NCBI RefSeq assembly: GCF_030733425.1
Contig: NZ_JASHIZ010000001.1
Span: 62,001 to 126,000, forward strand
Reading direction: 5' to 3'
DNA from: Roseovarius sp. MMSF_3350
GTDB lineage: Bacteria; Pseudomonadota; Alphaproteobacteria; Rhodobacterales; Rhodobacteraceae
Length of the DNA stretch: 64,000 bases
Below, piece by piece: positions 8,686-17,514 of this stretch; the first letter of the stretch is position 1, and every line of letters starts with the position of its first letter. Under the pieces are notes generated by a model. It did not search any database. It was not told where the DNA came from and saw only the letters and a program-made list of their open reading frames with translations. Position numbers and translations under genes: made by a program.

Positions 8686-9195
8686 ATGAATCGCAGGAAT
8701 TTCCTACTTTTGTCGGTCGCCAGCGCGTTTCTGGCGGCCTGCGGATCCAAATTCAAATCGTATGACGGGCCGGAGGTGACGCAGGTCCTGATCAGCAAGA
8801 GCCGGCGGCGGATGTATCTTTTCCACCACAACAAGGTGCTGAAAGCGTATGACGTCGACCTGGGCTTTACGACAGCAGGCCACAAGCAGTTCGAGGGCGA
8901 TGGCAAGACGCCGGAGGGCGATTATTTCATCGACCGGCGCAATCCGAACAGCTCTTTCCACCTGTCGCTGGGGATCTCGTACCCCAACGAGGCGGACCGT
9001 GCCTTTGCCAAGGCGCATGGCAAAAAGCCGGGTGGGGATATCTTTATTCATGGCGAGCCCAATGACCTGGGCTGGATCCGCAAACGCCGGTTGGGACGCG
9101 ATTGGACCGCCGGGTGCATTTCCGTCCGGAACAAGGAAATGGAAAAGATCTATGCGATGGTGCGCACAGGCACCCCGATCCGCATCCTGCCTTGA
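8686..9195 (+). CDS. L,D-transpeptidase-family lipoprotein (YkuD domain)
   Basis: 169 residues with a lipoprotein signal (MNRRNFLLLSVASAFLAAC, lipid-anchored Cys at 19). The catalytic domain shows FIHGEP with H122 and TAGCISVRN with nucleophile C144. It belongs to the small ErfK/YbiS/YcnG/YafK-type enzymes that form or trim peptidoglycan links or attach proteins to it; the exact reaction is not predictable. It faces a CAP-domain lipoprotein gene (9-bp gap, convergent), and another YkuD protein is 700 bp on. Confidence 0.88.
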   Translation: MNRRNFLLLSVASAFLAACGSKFKSYDGPEVTQVLISKSRRRMYLFHHNKVLKAYDVDLGFTTAGHKQFEGDGKTPEGDYFIDRRNPNSSFHLSLGISYPNEADRAFAKAHGKKPGGDIFIHGEPNDLGWIRKRRLGRDWTAGCISVRNKEMEKIYAMVRTGTPIRILP

Positions 9196-9204
9196 GCGGT
9201 GGGC

Positions 9205-9723
9205 CTAGCGGCCCATCACCAGTGTCCACCAGATCTTGCCATTGCGCTCCTGTTCCCATGAGAACCCCATTTCGCGGGCTTCGGGCGCCATGATGACCTG
9301 CTTTGTCGCGGGTTCGTCCATCCAGGCGGTCAGGGTCTCGAGCTCGGTTTCGTAGGTTTCCGAGATGTTCTCGCCCACCAGCTGCCCGGTGTAGCCGACG
9401 CGGCGGACACGATCGATCGGCGAGGAGCCGTCGGAGCCGAAATGCCAAGGGCGGTTCTGGACCGACATATCGCGCGAATGGGTGGCGGCGGCGGCGTTGA
9501 GTTGCGCGTTCAGTTGAACGGCAGGGCGCCCGGCGGCCTGGCGCAGGGCGTTGACGGCATCGAGCATCCGGTACTGGATCTCGGCGGTCTGGCCCGGGCG
9601 GATGCGGTAAACCTGGGGCAGCGGTTCGCCGTTCGGGCCGACGGCACCGGACTCGGGCGGCGGCGGAGCACAGGCCGACAAGAACACAAGTGCGGAAACC
9701 AGCAGGCCAAATATACGCGTCAT
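9205..9723 (-). CDS. CAP (SCP/PR-1) domain lipoprotein
   Basis: 172 residues. The lipobox LSAC puts the lipidated Cys at about residue 18, followed by a Pro-rich linker. The CAP fold is recognised from LDAVNALRQAAGRPAVQLNA, AAATHSRDM, GENI and the C-terminal MGFSWEQ...WWTLVMG. Bacterial CAP proteins are secreted or membrane-anchored; few have a known activity. Its place between two L,D-transpeptidases suggests an envelope role, by context only. Confidence 0.82.
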   Translation of the reverse strand: MTRIFGLLVSALVFLSACAPPPPESGAVGPNGEPLPQVYRIRPGQTAEIQYRMLDAVNALRQAAGRPAVQLNAQLNAAAATHSRDMSVQNRPWHFGSDGSSPIDRVRRVGYTGQLVGENISETYETELETLTAWMDEPATKQVIMAPEAREMGFSWEQERNGKIWWTLVMGR

Positions 9724-9892
9724 CAGTGTTTACCACCCAGAAGTTCGTTCGACTCGCCTCTTAGCGTGGCTTGCGTGGCGTTTCAAACCCACATCCGCCT
9801 CAGGTGGGCGAATGTTGCCGGTTTGATTTGCGACTGAGGCATTCGCGCCATAAGCTGAAAACAATATACAAGCAGACAGTCGGGAGGCAAAC

Positions 9893-10489
9893 ATGTCCCT
9901 TGATCCCAAAACCTCGTTCAGCCGCCGTGCTTTTCTGGCCGGAACGGCCGCAGCATTTGGCGCGCCCGCGCTGGCGCAGACAGGTCCGACCACCACCGAG
10001 ATGGAAACCAAGATCACTCAGTCGGTGCAGCGCAACATCTCGAGCTTTCGCGCCGCGGACTGGCGGCCGCATTTCAGCAGCCTGAGGAATGGGGCGATCC
10101 TGGTCGATATCTCGTCCCGCGCGCTGCATTTCTGGGACGAGGACGGGCAGACGAAATTCCTGTTCCCGTCAAGCATCCCGATGTCCGAGGAGTTGACGCG
10201 GCGCGGGCGCACCCGCGTGGTGCGCAAGGTGGAGGGGCCCGACTGGCGTCCGACGCCGTCGATGCTGAAGCGGAACCCGAACTGGCCGTCCTACGTGCCG
10301 CCGGGGCCGGACAACCCGTTGGGGACCCATGCGCTGTATCTGGGGTGGACCTATTACCGGATCCACGGCACGCATGACACGCGCAAGATCGGAAGGCGGT
10401 CCTCGAACGGGTGTATCGGGCTTTACAACGAGCATATTGCGCAGTTGTTCGCCCGTGCCAAGGTTGGCACGCAGGTGCTGGTGATCTGA
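9893..10489 (+). CDS. Tat-exported L,D-transpeptidase (YkuD domain)
   Basis: 198 residues. The N-terminus SRRAFLAGTAAAFGAPALAQ is a twin-arginine signal with an ALA-type cleavage site. The YkuD core ends with YRIHGTHDT and RRSSNGCIGLYNEH, giving catalytic H and C174. The protein should act in the periplasm on peptidoglycan as a 3-3 or 1-3 cross-linker, or in anchoring. The 169-bp upstream gap provides room for its own promoter, and a strong hairpin terminator follows 32 bp after the stop. Confidence 0.9.
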   Translation: MSLDPKTSFSRRAFLAGTAAAFGAPALAQTGPTTTEMETKITQSVQRNISSFRAADWRPHFSSLRNGAILVDISSRALHFWDEDGQTKFLFPSSIPMSEELTRRGRTRVVRKVEGPDWRPTPSMLKRNPNWPSYVPPGPDNPLGTHALYLGWTYYRIHGTHDTRKIGRRSSNGCIGLYNEHIAQLFARAKVGTQVLVI

Positions 10490-10521
10490 GGCGTTTTGCG
10501 CTGGAATAGAGACGAAGAAGG

Positions 10522-10545
10522 GCAGCGTTTCGGCGCTGCTTTTTT
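10522..10545 (+). terminator. Rho-independent terminator after the L,D-transpeptidase gene
   Basis: Stem GCAGCG (10522-10527) and CGCTGC (10534-10539) around a six-base loop, followed by a run of T to 10545. Confidence 0.85.
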
Positions 10546-10568
10546 GTGGACGGGTCTCGCGTGAGCCC

Positions 10569-10627
10569 GCGCGGAATCAAGGCCGCAGGCCGCCGCGCGA
10601 TCGCCAGACCGCCCCCCGGGCTGGCGA
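10569..10627. repeat. Double palindromic (REP-like) intergenic element
   Basis: Two hairpins side by side: GCGCGG (10569-10574) with CCGCGC (10592-10597), enclosing a smaller GGCC-gca-GGCC; then TCGCCAG (10601-10607) with CTGGCGA (10621-10627). There is no T tract, so it is not a simple terminator. It lies between the terminator above and the end of hemH and has the look of a dispersed intergenic palindrome; copy number cannot be checked in this window. Confidence 0.5.
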
Positions 10628-10733
10628 TTGGGTCAGGTTGGCGCGTCGGTTTGAGGTCTTGCGGATGTGGCCGCCATAAACTGCCCTGAACACACGTCAG
10701 GTCGCCATCCCGCGGTCTGGCAATCGCGCAGCT

Positions 10734-11795
10734 CTAATCCAGCCAGCCCTTGAGGTTGTCCTCGATCACCGTGCTCAGCGCCTTGATGTGCGCGTCGTTG
10801 TCGTTGAGGCAGGGAATGTAGAGGAACTCCTCGCCGCCGGCCTCCTCGAAGCTTTCCTTGATCTCTTCGTTGATCTCTTCGAGCGTCTCGATGCAGTCGG
10901 CGGAAAAGGCAGGGGCGATAACGGCGATGTTCTTCTTGCCGTCCTCGGCCAGCTTGGCGACGTGTTCGACCGTGTAGGGGCGCAGCCATTCCTCGGGGCC
11001 GAAAACTGACTGGAAGGTCGTGGTGATCTGGGTGTCGTCCCAGCCAAGCCGTTCCTTTAACAGCCGCGTCGTTTTCTGGCACTGGCAGTGGTACGGATCG
11101 CCCTGTTTCAGATAACGCTGCGGCATCCCGTGGTACGAGACGACGAGGATTTCGGGCTTGGTTTCAGTCTCTGCATAGGCCTTTTCGACCGATTGGGCCA
11201 AAGCCTCGATATAGAGCGGATGTTCGAAATAGGGTTCGACCACGCGGGCGATGGGCTGCCAGGTTTCGTCCATCAGGGCGCGGAAGAACTGATCGTTCGC
11301 GGTGGCGGATGTGGCGCCAGCATAGTGCGGATAGAGCGGGAAGAACAGGATCCGGGTGCAGCCGGCCTCGACCAGCGCGCGGACCTTGGACTTGGTCGAC
11401 GGGTTGCCGTAGCGCATGCAGAAATCGACCATGACGTTGTCGCCATAGCGCGCTTTCAGGGCTTCAGACAGTTTCGTCGTCTGGTCGCGGGTGATGGTCA
11501 TCAGGGGGCTTTCGCCCTTGTCCTCGTTCCAGATGGATTTGTAGGCCTCGCCGCTGGTGAACGGACGCTTCGACAGGATCACCAGTTGCAGAAGCGGCTG
11601 CCAGAGCCAGGGCGAATAGTCGATCACGCGGCGATCCGACAGGAACTCGTTCAGGTAGCGCCGCATGGACCAGTAGCCGTAATCGTCGGGCGTGCCGAGG
11701 TTGGCGATGAGAACGCCCGTCTTGGGTTCCGGAATGGCCGGATGGTCGGACGGGGCATGGACGGGACAGGTCTTGTTCTTGGCGGCGTCAAACAT
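10734..11795 (-). CDS. hemH: Ferrochelatase
   Basis: 353 residues from the ATG at 11795. Family signatures are GVLIANLGTPD near the N-terminus, FPLYPHYAGATSAT, and VSYHGMPQRYL with the conserved active-site His, followed by the AFSADCIETLEEI segment carrying the second metal ligand Glu. It inserts Fe2+ into protoporphyrin IX at the inner membrane, the last step of haem synthesis. A GTG at 11834 would add 13 residues; the ATG fits the family length better. Confidence 0.94.
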   Translation of the reverse strand: MFDAAKNKTCPVHAPSDHPAIPEPKTGVLIANLGTPDDYGYWSMRRYLNEFLSDRRVIDYSPWLWQPLLQLVILSKRPFTSGEAYKSIWNEDKGESPLMTITRDQTTKLSEALKARYGDNVMVDFCMRYGNPSTKSKVRALVEAGCTRILFFPLYPHYAGATSATANDQFFRALMDETWQPIARVVEPYFEHPLYIEALAQSVEKAYAETETKPEILVVSYHGMPQRYLKQGDPYHCQCQKTTRLLKERLGWDDTQITTTFQSVFGPEEWLRPYTVEHVAKLAEDGKKNIAVIAPAFSADCIETLEEINEEIKESFEEAGGEEFLYIPCLNDNDAHIKALSTVIEDNLKGWLD

Positions 11796-11855
11796 GGGCG
11801 GGCGTCTTTTCTGGTCGGACCGGATCACGGACACATAAAGGATTGCGGTCGGTCG

Positions 11856-12671
11856 TCAATCTTTGAGCGGGGTCTCGGAGGTGCCAAGCGCGTCGGCGAG
11901 ACGTGTTGTCGCGCTGCCGGGTCGCAGGGGTTGCGGCTGATCTTCGGACGGGGCCCAGCCGGTGAGGGTGATCAGTTCGAACGTGGCGGGGATGCGGCCG
12001 TCGGGGGTGCCGAAGGTTTCGGCGTAGAGGTCGGCGGCGCGCAGGAGGACGTCGCGCCGGGAGAAATTGCGCGGCCGGGCGTCGAGCGCGTTGGCCTCGC
12101 CCATGGCGCGCAGGTCGTGCATCAGGGCAATGAGGCTTTCGTAGCTGGCCTCGAGCGGCAGGGTGTCGGCCACGGGCAGGGCAAAGCTGGCGCGTTGCAG
12201 GAGTGCGCCGAGATCGCGGATATCGCCCATGGGCAGGACCCGGGGGGAAAGGCCGCCGCGCAGGTCGGATTCGGCCTGGGCGAGGACGGCGCGCAACTGG
12301 TGCAGGGTCTGGCCGCCGAAGAAGACGGCGATGAACAGGCCATCGGGGCGCAAGGCGCGGCGGCACTGGATCAATTGGCCCACCGGGTCGTCGGCCCAGT
12401 GCAGGGACATGGCGTGCAGGATCAGGTCGCGCGATTCAGGCTCTAATGCGAGGGTTTCGGCATCTTCGATGATCTGTGCGTCGGGGAACGCGGCCTTCCA
12501 CGGGTCGGGCAGTCCGGTGACGATGCTCGTATCCGTAAAGGATTTGTTAACGAAACTGAGCCGATCCTTGACCTCGTCGATCGCGGTCTCGTGCAGGAAC
12601 AGCGCGGGGGTGCGGCTGGCCCGTTGGCGGTTGCGCTGAAGCGCGCGGCGATCGGTGAGGGTTCTGGTCAT
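11856..12671 (-). CDS. SAM-dependent methyltransferase-like protein (NDUFAF5/BioC-like)
   Basis: 271 residues from ATG 12671. The fold is a class I methyltransferase: the DLILHAMSLHWADDPVGQL and CRRALRPDGLFIAVFFGGQTL segments are typical of the NDUFAF5 group, which in mitochondria assists complex I assembly, and of BioC-like enzymes. The N-terminal RQRASRTPALFLHE motif also matches that group. The glycine-rich SAM loop is weak. The gene is divergent from comF with only 14 bp between start codons, so promoters must lie inside the coding sequences. Confidence 0.8.
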   Translation of the reverse strand: MTRTLTDRRALQRNRQRASRTPALFLHETAIDEVKDRLSFVNKSFTDTSIVTGLPDPWKAAFPDAQIIEDAETLALEPESRDLILHAMSLHWADDPVGQLIQCRRALRPDGLFIAVFFGGQTLHQLRAVLAQAESDLRGGLSPRVLPMGDIRDLGALLQRASFALPVADTLPLEASYESLIALMHDLRAMGEANALDARPRNFSRRDVLLRAADLYAETFGTPDGRIPATFELITLTGWAPSEDQPQPLRPGSATTRLADALGTSETPLKD

Positions 12672-12685
12672 GGTGGCTAAATAGA

Positions 12686-13418
12686 GTGGCTTTCGAGGCA
12701 ATTCAAACGGCGCTTCGCGTGGTCTATCCGCCGCGCTGCACATTGTGTGGCGGGCTGGTGGATAGCGAGTTCGGCCTGTGCGGGCCGTGCTGGCGCGATA
12801 CGCCGGTGGTGTCGGGGCTGGTCTGCGACCTGTGTGGCTGCCCCCTGCCCGGCGAGGAGGCGGTTGGGGACGCGCGGTGTGACGACTGCCTGCGGGTGGC
12901 GCGGCCCTGGCAGAAGGGGCGGGCGGCGCTGATCTACAAGGACAACGCGCGCAAGCTGGTGCTGGCGTTGAAACACGGTGACAGGCATGACGTGGTGCCG
13001 CTGGCGGCGACGTGGATGAAGCGGGCGGCGGGACCGCTGCTGGTGCCGAACTGCCTGTTCGTGCCGGTGCCGCTGCACTGGACGCGGCTATTGAAGCGGC
13101 GGTTCAACCAGTCGGCCCTGCTGGCGCAGGCGGTGACGAAAGAGGTGAACGCGGCGTGGTGCCCCGACGTGCTGGAGCGGGTGAAGCGCACGCCGTCCTT
13201 GGATGGGATGGGGCATGGAGGCGCGGTTCGCGACGCTGGATGCGGCCATAGGCGTGCGGCAGGGGCGGCGCGTGAGGATACAGGGGCGCGCGGTGATTCT
13301 GGTCGATGACGTAATGACATCGGGCGCGACAATGGCGGCCTGCGCGGGTGCCTTGCTGGCGGGGGGCGCGGCGGAGGTCAGGACACTGACACTGGCGCGC
13401 GTGGTCAAGGATGCTTAA
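12686..13418 (+). pseudogene. ComF-family phosphoribosyltransferase, interrupted by a frameshift
   Basis: The first frame (GTG 12686) gives the N-terminal zinc-finger part with CTLCGG, CGPC and CDLCG pairs, then LKHGDRHDVV and VPVPLHWTRLLKRRFNQS as in ComF. After RTPSLDG, near 13200-13215, homology stops and the frame runs to an unrelated end at 13309. The continuation, ARFATLDAAI and the PRPP loop VILVDDVMTSGAT, is in another frame to TAA 13418. The break lies in a G-rich stretch (gggatgggatgggg). It is either a genuine inactivating mutation or a sequencing indel. ComF proteins take part in DNA uptake in competent bacteria; here the role is unknown. Confidence 0.75.
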
Positions 13419-13453
13419 GTAGGGGCCAACCACGGAAAGGATTGGACCCTGTC

Positions 13454-13711
13454 ATGAGACCCGTTGAAATCTACACCTCGCAGCTTTGCGGTTTTTGCCA
13501 CGCGGCCAAGCGGCTGTTGTCGCAGAAGGGCGTGGACTTCACCGAAATCGATGTTGGCCGTGAGCCCGAGAAACGGGCCGAGATGACGCAGCGCGCGAAA
13601 GGTGGGCGGACGGTGCCGCAGATTTTCGTCGGGGACGTGCATGTCGGTGGCTGTGACGAACTTTACGCGATGGAACGGGCCGGCAAGCTGGATGCGTTGC
13701 TGAAGGCATGA
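13454..13711 (+). CDS. grxC: Glutaredoxin 3
   Basis: 85 residues, the usual size. The dithiol active site is C12-G-F-C15, followed by the LLSQKGVDFTEIDV and GGRTVPQIFVG (cis-Pro) segments that bind glutathione. It reduces disulfides or glutathionylated proteins with GSH in the cytoplasm. ATG 13454 is chosen over an upstream TTG at 13442. The stop overlaps the next start by 4 bp (ATGA), so it is coupled to the amidase gene. Confidence 0.93.
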   Translation: MRPVEIYTSQLCGFCHAAKRLLSQKGVDFTEIDVGREPEKRAEMTQRAKGGRTVPQIFVGDVHVGGCDELYAMERAGKLDALLKA

Positions 13712-14538
13712 AAACGGCTCTGATCCAGCTGAATTCGTCCGATAGCCCGGACGAGAACCTGCCGGTCACGCAAGGCTTGATCGACGAGGCGGCGGCCGGG
13801 GGCGCGGGGTTCGTGCTGACGCCGGAAGTGACGAATTGCCTGTCGGCGAGCCGGACGCGGCAGAAGGAAGTTCTGCGCCATCAGGAGGACGATCCGACGC
13901 TCGCGAGCCTTCGGGAGCAGGCGGAACGGTTGGGGATCTGGCTGCTGATCGGGTCGATTGCGGTCAAGACGGATGACGCCGATGGGCGCTTTGCCAACCG
14001 GTCTTTTCTGATCGACCCCAAGGGCGGGATCGCGGCGTGGTATGACAAGATTCACATGTTCGACGTGAAAGTTTCCGAGACCGAACAGTACCGGGAATCG
14101 GCCGGCTATCGCCCGGGCGACCGGGGTGTGACGGCGGAGACGCCGTTCGGCACGGTTGGCCTGACCGTGTGCTATGACCTGCGGTTTCCAAAGCTGTACC
14201 GGCGGTTGGCGCAAGCGGGCGCGGAGATTCTGACGGTTCCGTCGGCCTTTGCCGTGCCGACGGGCGAGGCGCATTGGGAGACGTTGCTAAGAGCACGAGC
14301 CATCGAGACCGGGTGCTACGTTCTGGCCCCGGCACAGACCGGCCAACATTCGGCCACGCGCGGCAAGGAACGCCGCACTTATGGGCATTCGCTGGCCGTG
14401 GGGCCATGGGGTGACGTATTGGCAGATGCCGGAACCGAGCCGGGTGTGGTATTCGTGGATGTGAACCGGGACGAGGTGACCCAGGCACGGGCGCGGATAC
14501 CGGCGGTAAACAGTGAGGTCGATATCACTTGGTCGTAA
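13708..14538 (+). CDS. Carbon-nitrogen hydrolase, Nit1/Nit2 type (probable deaminated-glutathione amidase)
   Basis: 276 residues with the catalytic triad of the nitrilase superfamily: E40 (LTPEVTN), K114 (YDKIHMFDV) and C155 (TVCYDLRFP). The spacing and the HMFDV sequence fit the Nit branch, whose mammalian member removes deaminated glutathione. It is translationally coupled to glutaredoxin (4-bp overlap), which supports a link to glutathione metabolism, though that is inference. It overlaps the following MarR gene by 10 bp. Confidence 0.87.
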   Translation: MKTALIQLNSSDSPDENLPVTQGLIDEAAAGGAGFVLTPEVTNCLSASRTRQKEVLRHQEDDPTLASLREQAERLGIWLLIGSIAVKTDDADGRFANRSFLIDPKGGIAAWYDKIHMFDVKVSETEQYRESAGYRPGDRGVTAETPFGTVGLTVCYDLRFPKLYRRLAQAGAEILTVPSAFAVPTGEAHWETLLRARAIETGCYVLAPAQTGQHSATRGKERRTYGHSLAVGPWGDVLADAGTEPGVVFVDVNRDEVTQARARIPAVNSEVDITWS

Positions 14539-14984
14539 CCACGGATAACACGCTGCATTCGATTGCCGTTTCGCTGTTCAGCGAGGTTCTGGCGAACGAG
14601 CAGCTGATCCGGAGCCGGCTGAGCCGGGTGCTGCCGAAAGGCATGGAGATCTCTCATTTCTCGGTTCTGAACCACCTGGCGCGGGCCAATGACGAGCGGA
14701 GCCCGGCGCAGCTGGCCAAGAGCTTTCACGTCACGCGCGGGGCGATGACCAACACGCTGAGCAAGCTGGAATGGGCCGGGTATGTGCATATCCGGCCCGA
14801 CTGGGACGATGCGCGGCGCAAGATGGTGTCGATAAGTCCCGCTGGTACGCGAGCGCGGGACGCGGCGATTTCGGCCATCATGCCGTTGATCACCGAGGTG
14901 GTGAGCGAGCTGGGCGAGGGCAACGTGCGTGCCACCCTCCCCGTGCTGCGCGAAATGCGGGCGAAGCTGTCGGACGAAAGTTAG
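14529..14984 (+). CDS. MarR-family transcriptional regulator
   Basis: 151 residues. The winged-helix core is seen as ISHFSVLNHLARANDERSPAQLAKSFHVTRGAMTNTLSKLEWAGYV, followed by the wing DDARRKMVSISPAG. MarR dimers usually repress neighbouring or own genes and respond to phenolic or oxidant ligands. The start is a TTG inside the end of the amidase gene (GAGG about 10 bases upstream); the next in-frame ATG would remove a dimerisation helix. The ligand is unknown. Confidence 0.87.
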   Translation: MVVTTDNTLHSIAVSLFSEVLANEQLIRSRLSRVLPKGMEISHFSVLNHLARANDERSPAQLAKSFHVTRGAMTNTLSKLEWAGYVHIRPDWDDARRKMVSISPAGTRARDAAISAIMPLITEVVSELGEGNVRATLPVLREMRAKLSDES

Positions 14985-14987
14985 TTA

Positions 14988-15749
14988 CTACCCTTGGGGT
15001 TTCAGGCTGGTCGTGACGTAGTTCACGGCCAGGTCGCGATCCGACAGGGCCCAGGACCAACTGAGCGGGTTGAAGACAAACCCCTTGCGGTCGACCGGGT
15101 CGAGGCCTGCGTCGCGCAGAAGACCGTACAGCTCTTCCGGGGTAATGAACTTGGTCCAGTCATGGGTGCCTTTCGGCAGCCAGCGCATGATGAACTCCGC
15201 CCCGACAATGGCGGCAGCAAAGCTCTTGGCGGTGCGGTTGAGGGTGGAGCAGACATGGAGGCCGCCCGGTTTGAGCAGGCGCTGGCAGGCGGTGAGATAG
15301 GTGGCGGGATCGGCCACATGCTCGACCACTTCCATGTTCAGGACGATGTCGAACTGTTCGCCCGCCGCGGCGAGCGCCTCGGCGGTGGTGTTGCGGTAGT
15401 CGATGTCGAGGCCGGATTGTGCGGCGTGGACCTGTGCCACGGGGATGTTGCCCGCTGCGGCGTCGGCGCCGACGACCGTCGCGCCAAGCCGGGCCATCGG
15501 TTCGGCAAGCAGACCGCCGCCGCAGCCGATATCCAGAAGCCGCAGGCCAGTGAAGGGTTTCGACGTTTTCAGGTCGCTGTCGAATTCGGCGGCGATCTGC
15601 GACGTGATGTAATCCAAGCGACAGGGATTGAGCATGTGCAGCGGCTTGAACTTGCCGTTCGGATCCCACCATTCGGCGGCCATCGCCTCGAACTTGGCGA
15701 CTTCTTCGGTGTCGATCGTGGTCGAGTTGGGTTGCATTCCGCGTTCCAT
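14988..15749 (-). CDS. ubiG: Ubiquinone biosynthesis O-methyltransferase
   Basis: 253 residues. The SAM-binding loop is [19 protein letters not shown] (about 71-89), followed by the post-motifs [14 protein letters not shown] and [33 protein letters not shown] is highly characteristic of UbiG. It carries out both O-methylations in ubiquinone synthesis. It is convergent with MarR (3-bp gap) and divergent from the proline iminopeptidase with 36 bp between starts. Confidence 0.95.
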   Translation of the reverse strand: MERGMQPNSTTIDTEEVAKFEAMAAEWWDPNGKFKPLHMLNPCRLDYITSQIAAEFDSDLKTSKPFTGLRLLDIGCGGGLLAEPMARLGATVVGADAAAGNIPVAQVHAAQSGLDIDYRNTTAEALAAAGEQFDIVLNMEVVEHVADPATYLTACQRLLKPGGLHVCSTLNRTAKSFAAAIVGAEFIMRWLPKGTHDWTKFITPEELYGLLRDAGLDPVDRKGFVFNPLSWSWALSDRDLAVNYVTTSLKPQG

Positions 15750-15785
15750 GTGCTCAATGTCTCAGACGGTCTATATAGGGCATTC

Positions 15786-16760
15786 ATGGACAAGTTTTCG
15801 AGCCAAAAGAGCGCAGCGCAGTTCCTCTATCCGTCGATCGAGCCGTTCGACCGGCGGATGATGGACGTGGGCGACGGGCATACGATCTATGTCGAGCAAT
15901 CGGGCAACCCCGAGGGCACGCCGGTTGTCGTGCTGCATGGCGGGCCCGGTGGCGGATGCAGCCCGGCGATGCGGCGGTATTTCGATCCGAACCATTACCG
16001 GATCGTGCTGTTCGACCAGCGCGGCTGTGGCCGGTCGAAGCCCCATGCGAGCGTCGAGAACAACACGACCTGGCACCTTGTGGCGGATATCGAGCGAATT
16101 CGGGATGCGCTGGGCATCGACACCTGGATCGTCTTTGGCGGAAGCTGGGGCGCGACGCTGGCGCTGATCTATGGTCAGAGCCATCCGGAGGCGGTGGCGC
16201 ATCTGGTGTTGCGCGGCGTCTTTACCATGACGCAGCGGGAGCTGGACTGGTTCTATGGCGGCGGTGCCGGGCGGTTCTGGCCCGAGACTTGGGCAAAGTT
16301 CAGAGCGCTGATCCCCGAGGACGAGCAAGACGACATGATCGGGGCCTACAACAAGCGGTTGTTTTCCGGCGACCGGGCCGAGGAGGTGCGGTTCGCCAAG
16401 GCGTGGAGCGCGTGGGAGAATGCGCTGGCGACGGTCAATTCCAACGGTCACAGCGGCGACAGCCCGGCGGATTATGCCCGCGCGTTCGCGCGGCTGGAGA
16501 ACCATTATTTCCGGCATGGCGGCTTCCTGGGGCAGGACGGCTATATCTATGACAACATGGACAAGCTGGCGGAGACGCCCGGCGTGATCGTGCAGGGGCG
16601 GTACGACATGATCTGCCCGCCCGAGGCGGCGCATCGGCTGGCGGGGCTGTGGCCGAAAGCCGATCTGCGGATCATTCCCGTGGCGGGGCACGCCTTGTCC
16701 GAGCCGGGTATCAGCGCCGAGCTGGTGAAGATCATGGACCGGATGGTGGCGGGGCGATAA
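15786..16760 (+). CDS. pip: Proline iminopeptidase
   Basis: 324 residues, an alpha/beta hydrolase of peptidase family S33. HGGPGGGCSP forms the oxyanion region, FDQRGCGRS and the nucleophile elbow GGSWGATLAL carry the catalytic Ser, and the closing GHALSEPGI carries the catalytic His. It releases N-terminal proline from peptides in the cytoplasm. The ATG at 15786 gives the usual length; the frame stays open upstream only as an antisense shadow of ubiG. Confidence 0.94.
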   Translation: MDKFSSQKSAAQFLYPSIEPFDRRMMDVGDGHTIYVEQSGNPEGTPVVVLHGGPGGGCSPAMRRYFDPNHYRIVLFDQRGCGRSKPHASVENNTTWHLVADIERIRDALGIDTWIVFGGSWGATLALIYGQSHPEAVAHLVLRGVFTMTQRELDWFYGGGAGRFWPETWAKFRALIPEDEQDDMIGAYNKRLFSGDRAEEVRFAKAWSAWENALATVNSNGHSGDSPADYARAFARLENHYFRHGGFLGQDGYIYDNMDKLAETPGVIVQGRYDMICPPEAAHRLAGLWPKADLRIIPVAGHALSEPGISAELVKIMDRMVAGR

Positions 16761-16899
16761 GGTCCTGATCGAGAGCATACCGGAGGCAGTTTCTGTATGT
16801 CCCGGCTTTAGCCCTTGCAGACTCATCCATCACGACGTATATGCCCTTTCAACAGCGGCGCGCTGGGGTCCACACCCGGCGCTCCACCGGGAAAGATCG

Positions 16900-16922
16900 A
16901 CGGGCCGCGCGCCCGTTTTTTT
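16900..16922 (+). terminator. Intrinsic terminator / attenuator in the rimP leader
   Basis: Stem ACGGGC (16900-16905) and GCCCGT (16911-16916) around CGCGC, then seven T to 16922. It ends only 15 bp before the rimP start. A smaller CCGG...CCGG hairpin precedes it around 16876-16890. Because pip ends 140 bp earlier, it could terminate pip; its position so near the rimP start suggests attenuation of the rimP-nusA-infB operon. Confidence 0.75.
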
Positions 16923-16937
16923 GTGTTTGAAAGACCC

Positions 16938-17510
16938 ATGAGCAACGATCTGATTGCGAAAACCTCGATGGATCGGCGACTGGCCGAGATCGTCACCCCT
17001 GTCATAGAGGACATGGGGTTCGAGCTGGTGCGCGTGCGTCTGATGGGCGGCAAGACCGCCACGTTGCAGATTATGGCCGAGCGGCCCGAGGGCGGCATCG
17101 AGGTGGATGAATGCGCCGAGATTTCCACCGCCGTCAGCGCCGTGCTGGATGTGGAAGACCCGATCGTCGATGAGTACACGCTGGAAGTGTCCAGCCCCGG
17201 CATCGACCGGCCCCTGACCCGGCTGAAGGATTTCGACGAGTTCGAGGGCTACGAGGCGAAGCTGGAGACCCACGAGCTGATCGACGGGCGCAAGCGGTTC
17301 AAGGGCGTTCTGGCCGGGACCGAGGGTGGCGAGGTGCTGATCAACGTCGAGGAAGGCACGATCGGGCTGCATTTCGACTGGCTGGCCGATGCCAAGCTGG
17401 TGCTGACCGATGAGCTGATCAAGGACATGCTGAAGGCACGCAAGGACGCGGGCGTTCTGAACGAAGACAATTTTGACGACATAGAGACTGACTCGTCCGA
17501 GGAGACCTGA
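16938..17510 (+). CDS. rimP: Ribosome maturation factor RimP
   Basis: 190 residues with the diagnostic [15 protein letters not shown] in the middle, an N-terminal alpha/beta domain ([11 protein letters not shown]) and a C-terminal SH3-like domain, then an acidic tail. It assists 30S subunit assembly. ATG 16938 is the family start; the frame is open upstream through the leader hairpin but those residues are not protein-like. nusA follows after 4 bp, the classic rimP-nusA order. Confidence 0.95.
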   Translation: MSNDLIAKTSMDRRLAEIVTPVIEDMGFELVRVRLMGGKTATLQIMAERPEGGIEVDECAEISTAVSAVLDVEDPIVDEYTLEVSSPGIDRPLTRLKDFDEFEGYEAKLETHELIDGRKRFKGVLAGTEGGEVLINVEEGTIGLHFDWLADAKLVLTDELIKDMLKARKDAGVLNEDNFDDIETDSSEET

Positions 17511-17514
17511 GACA

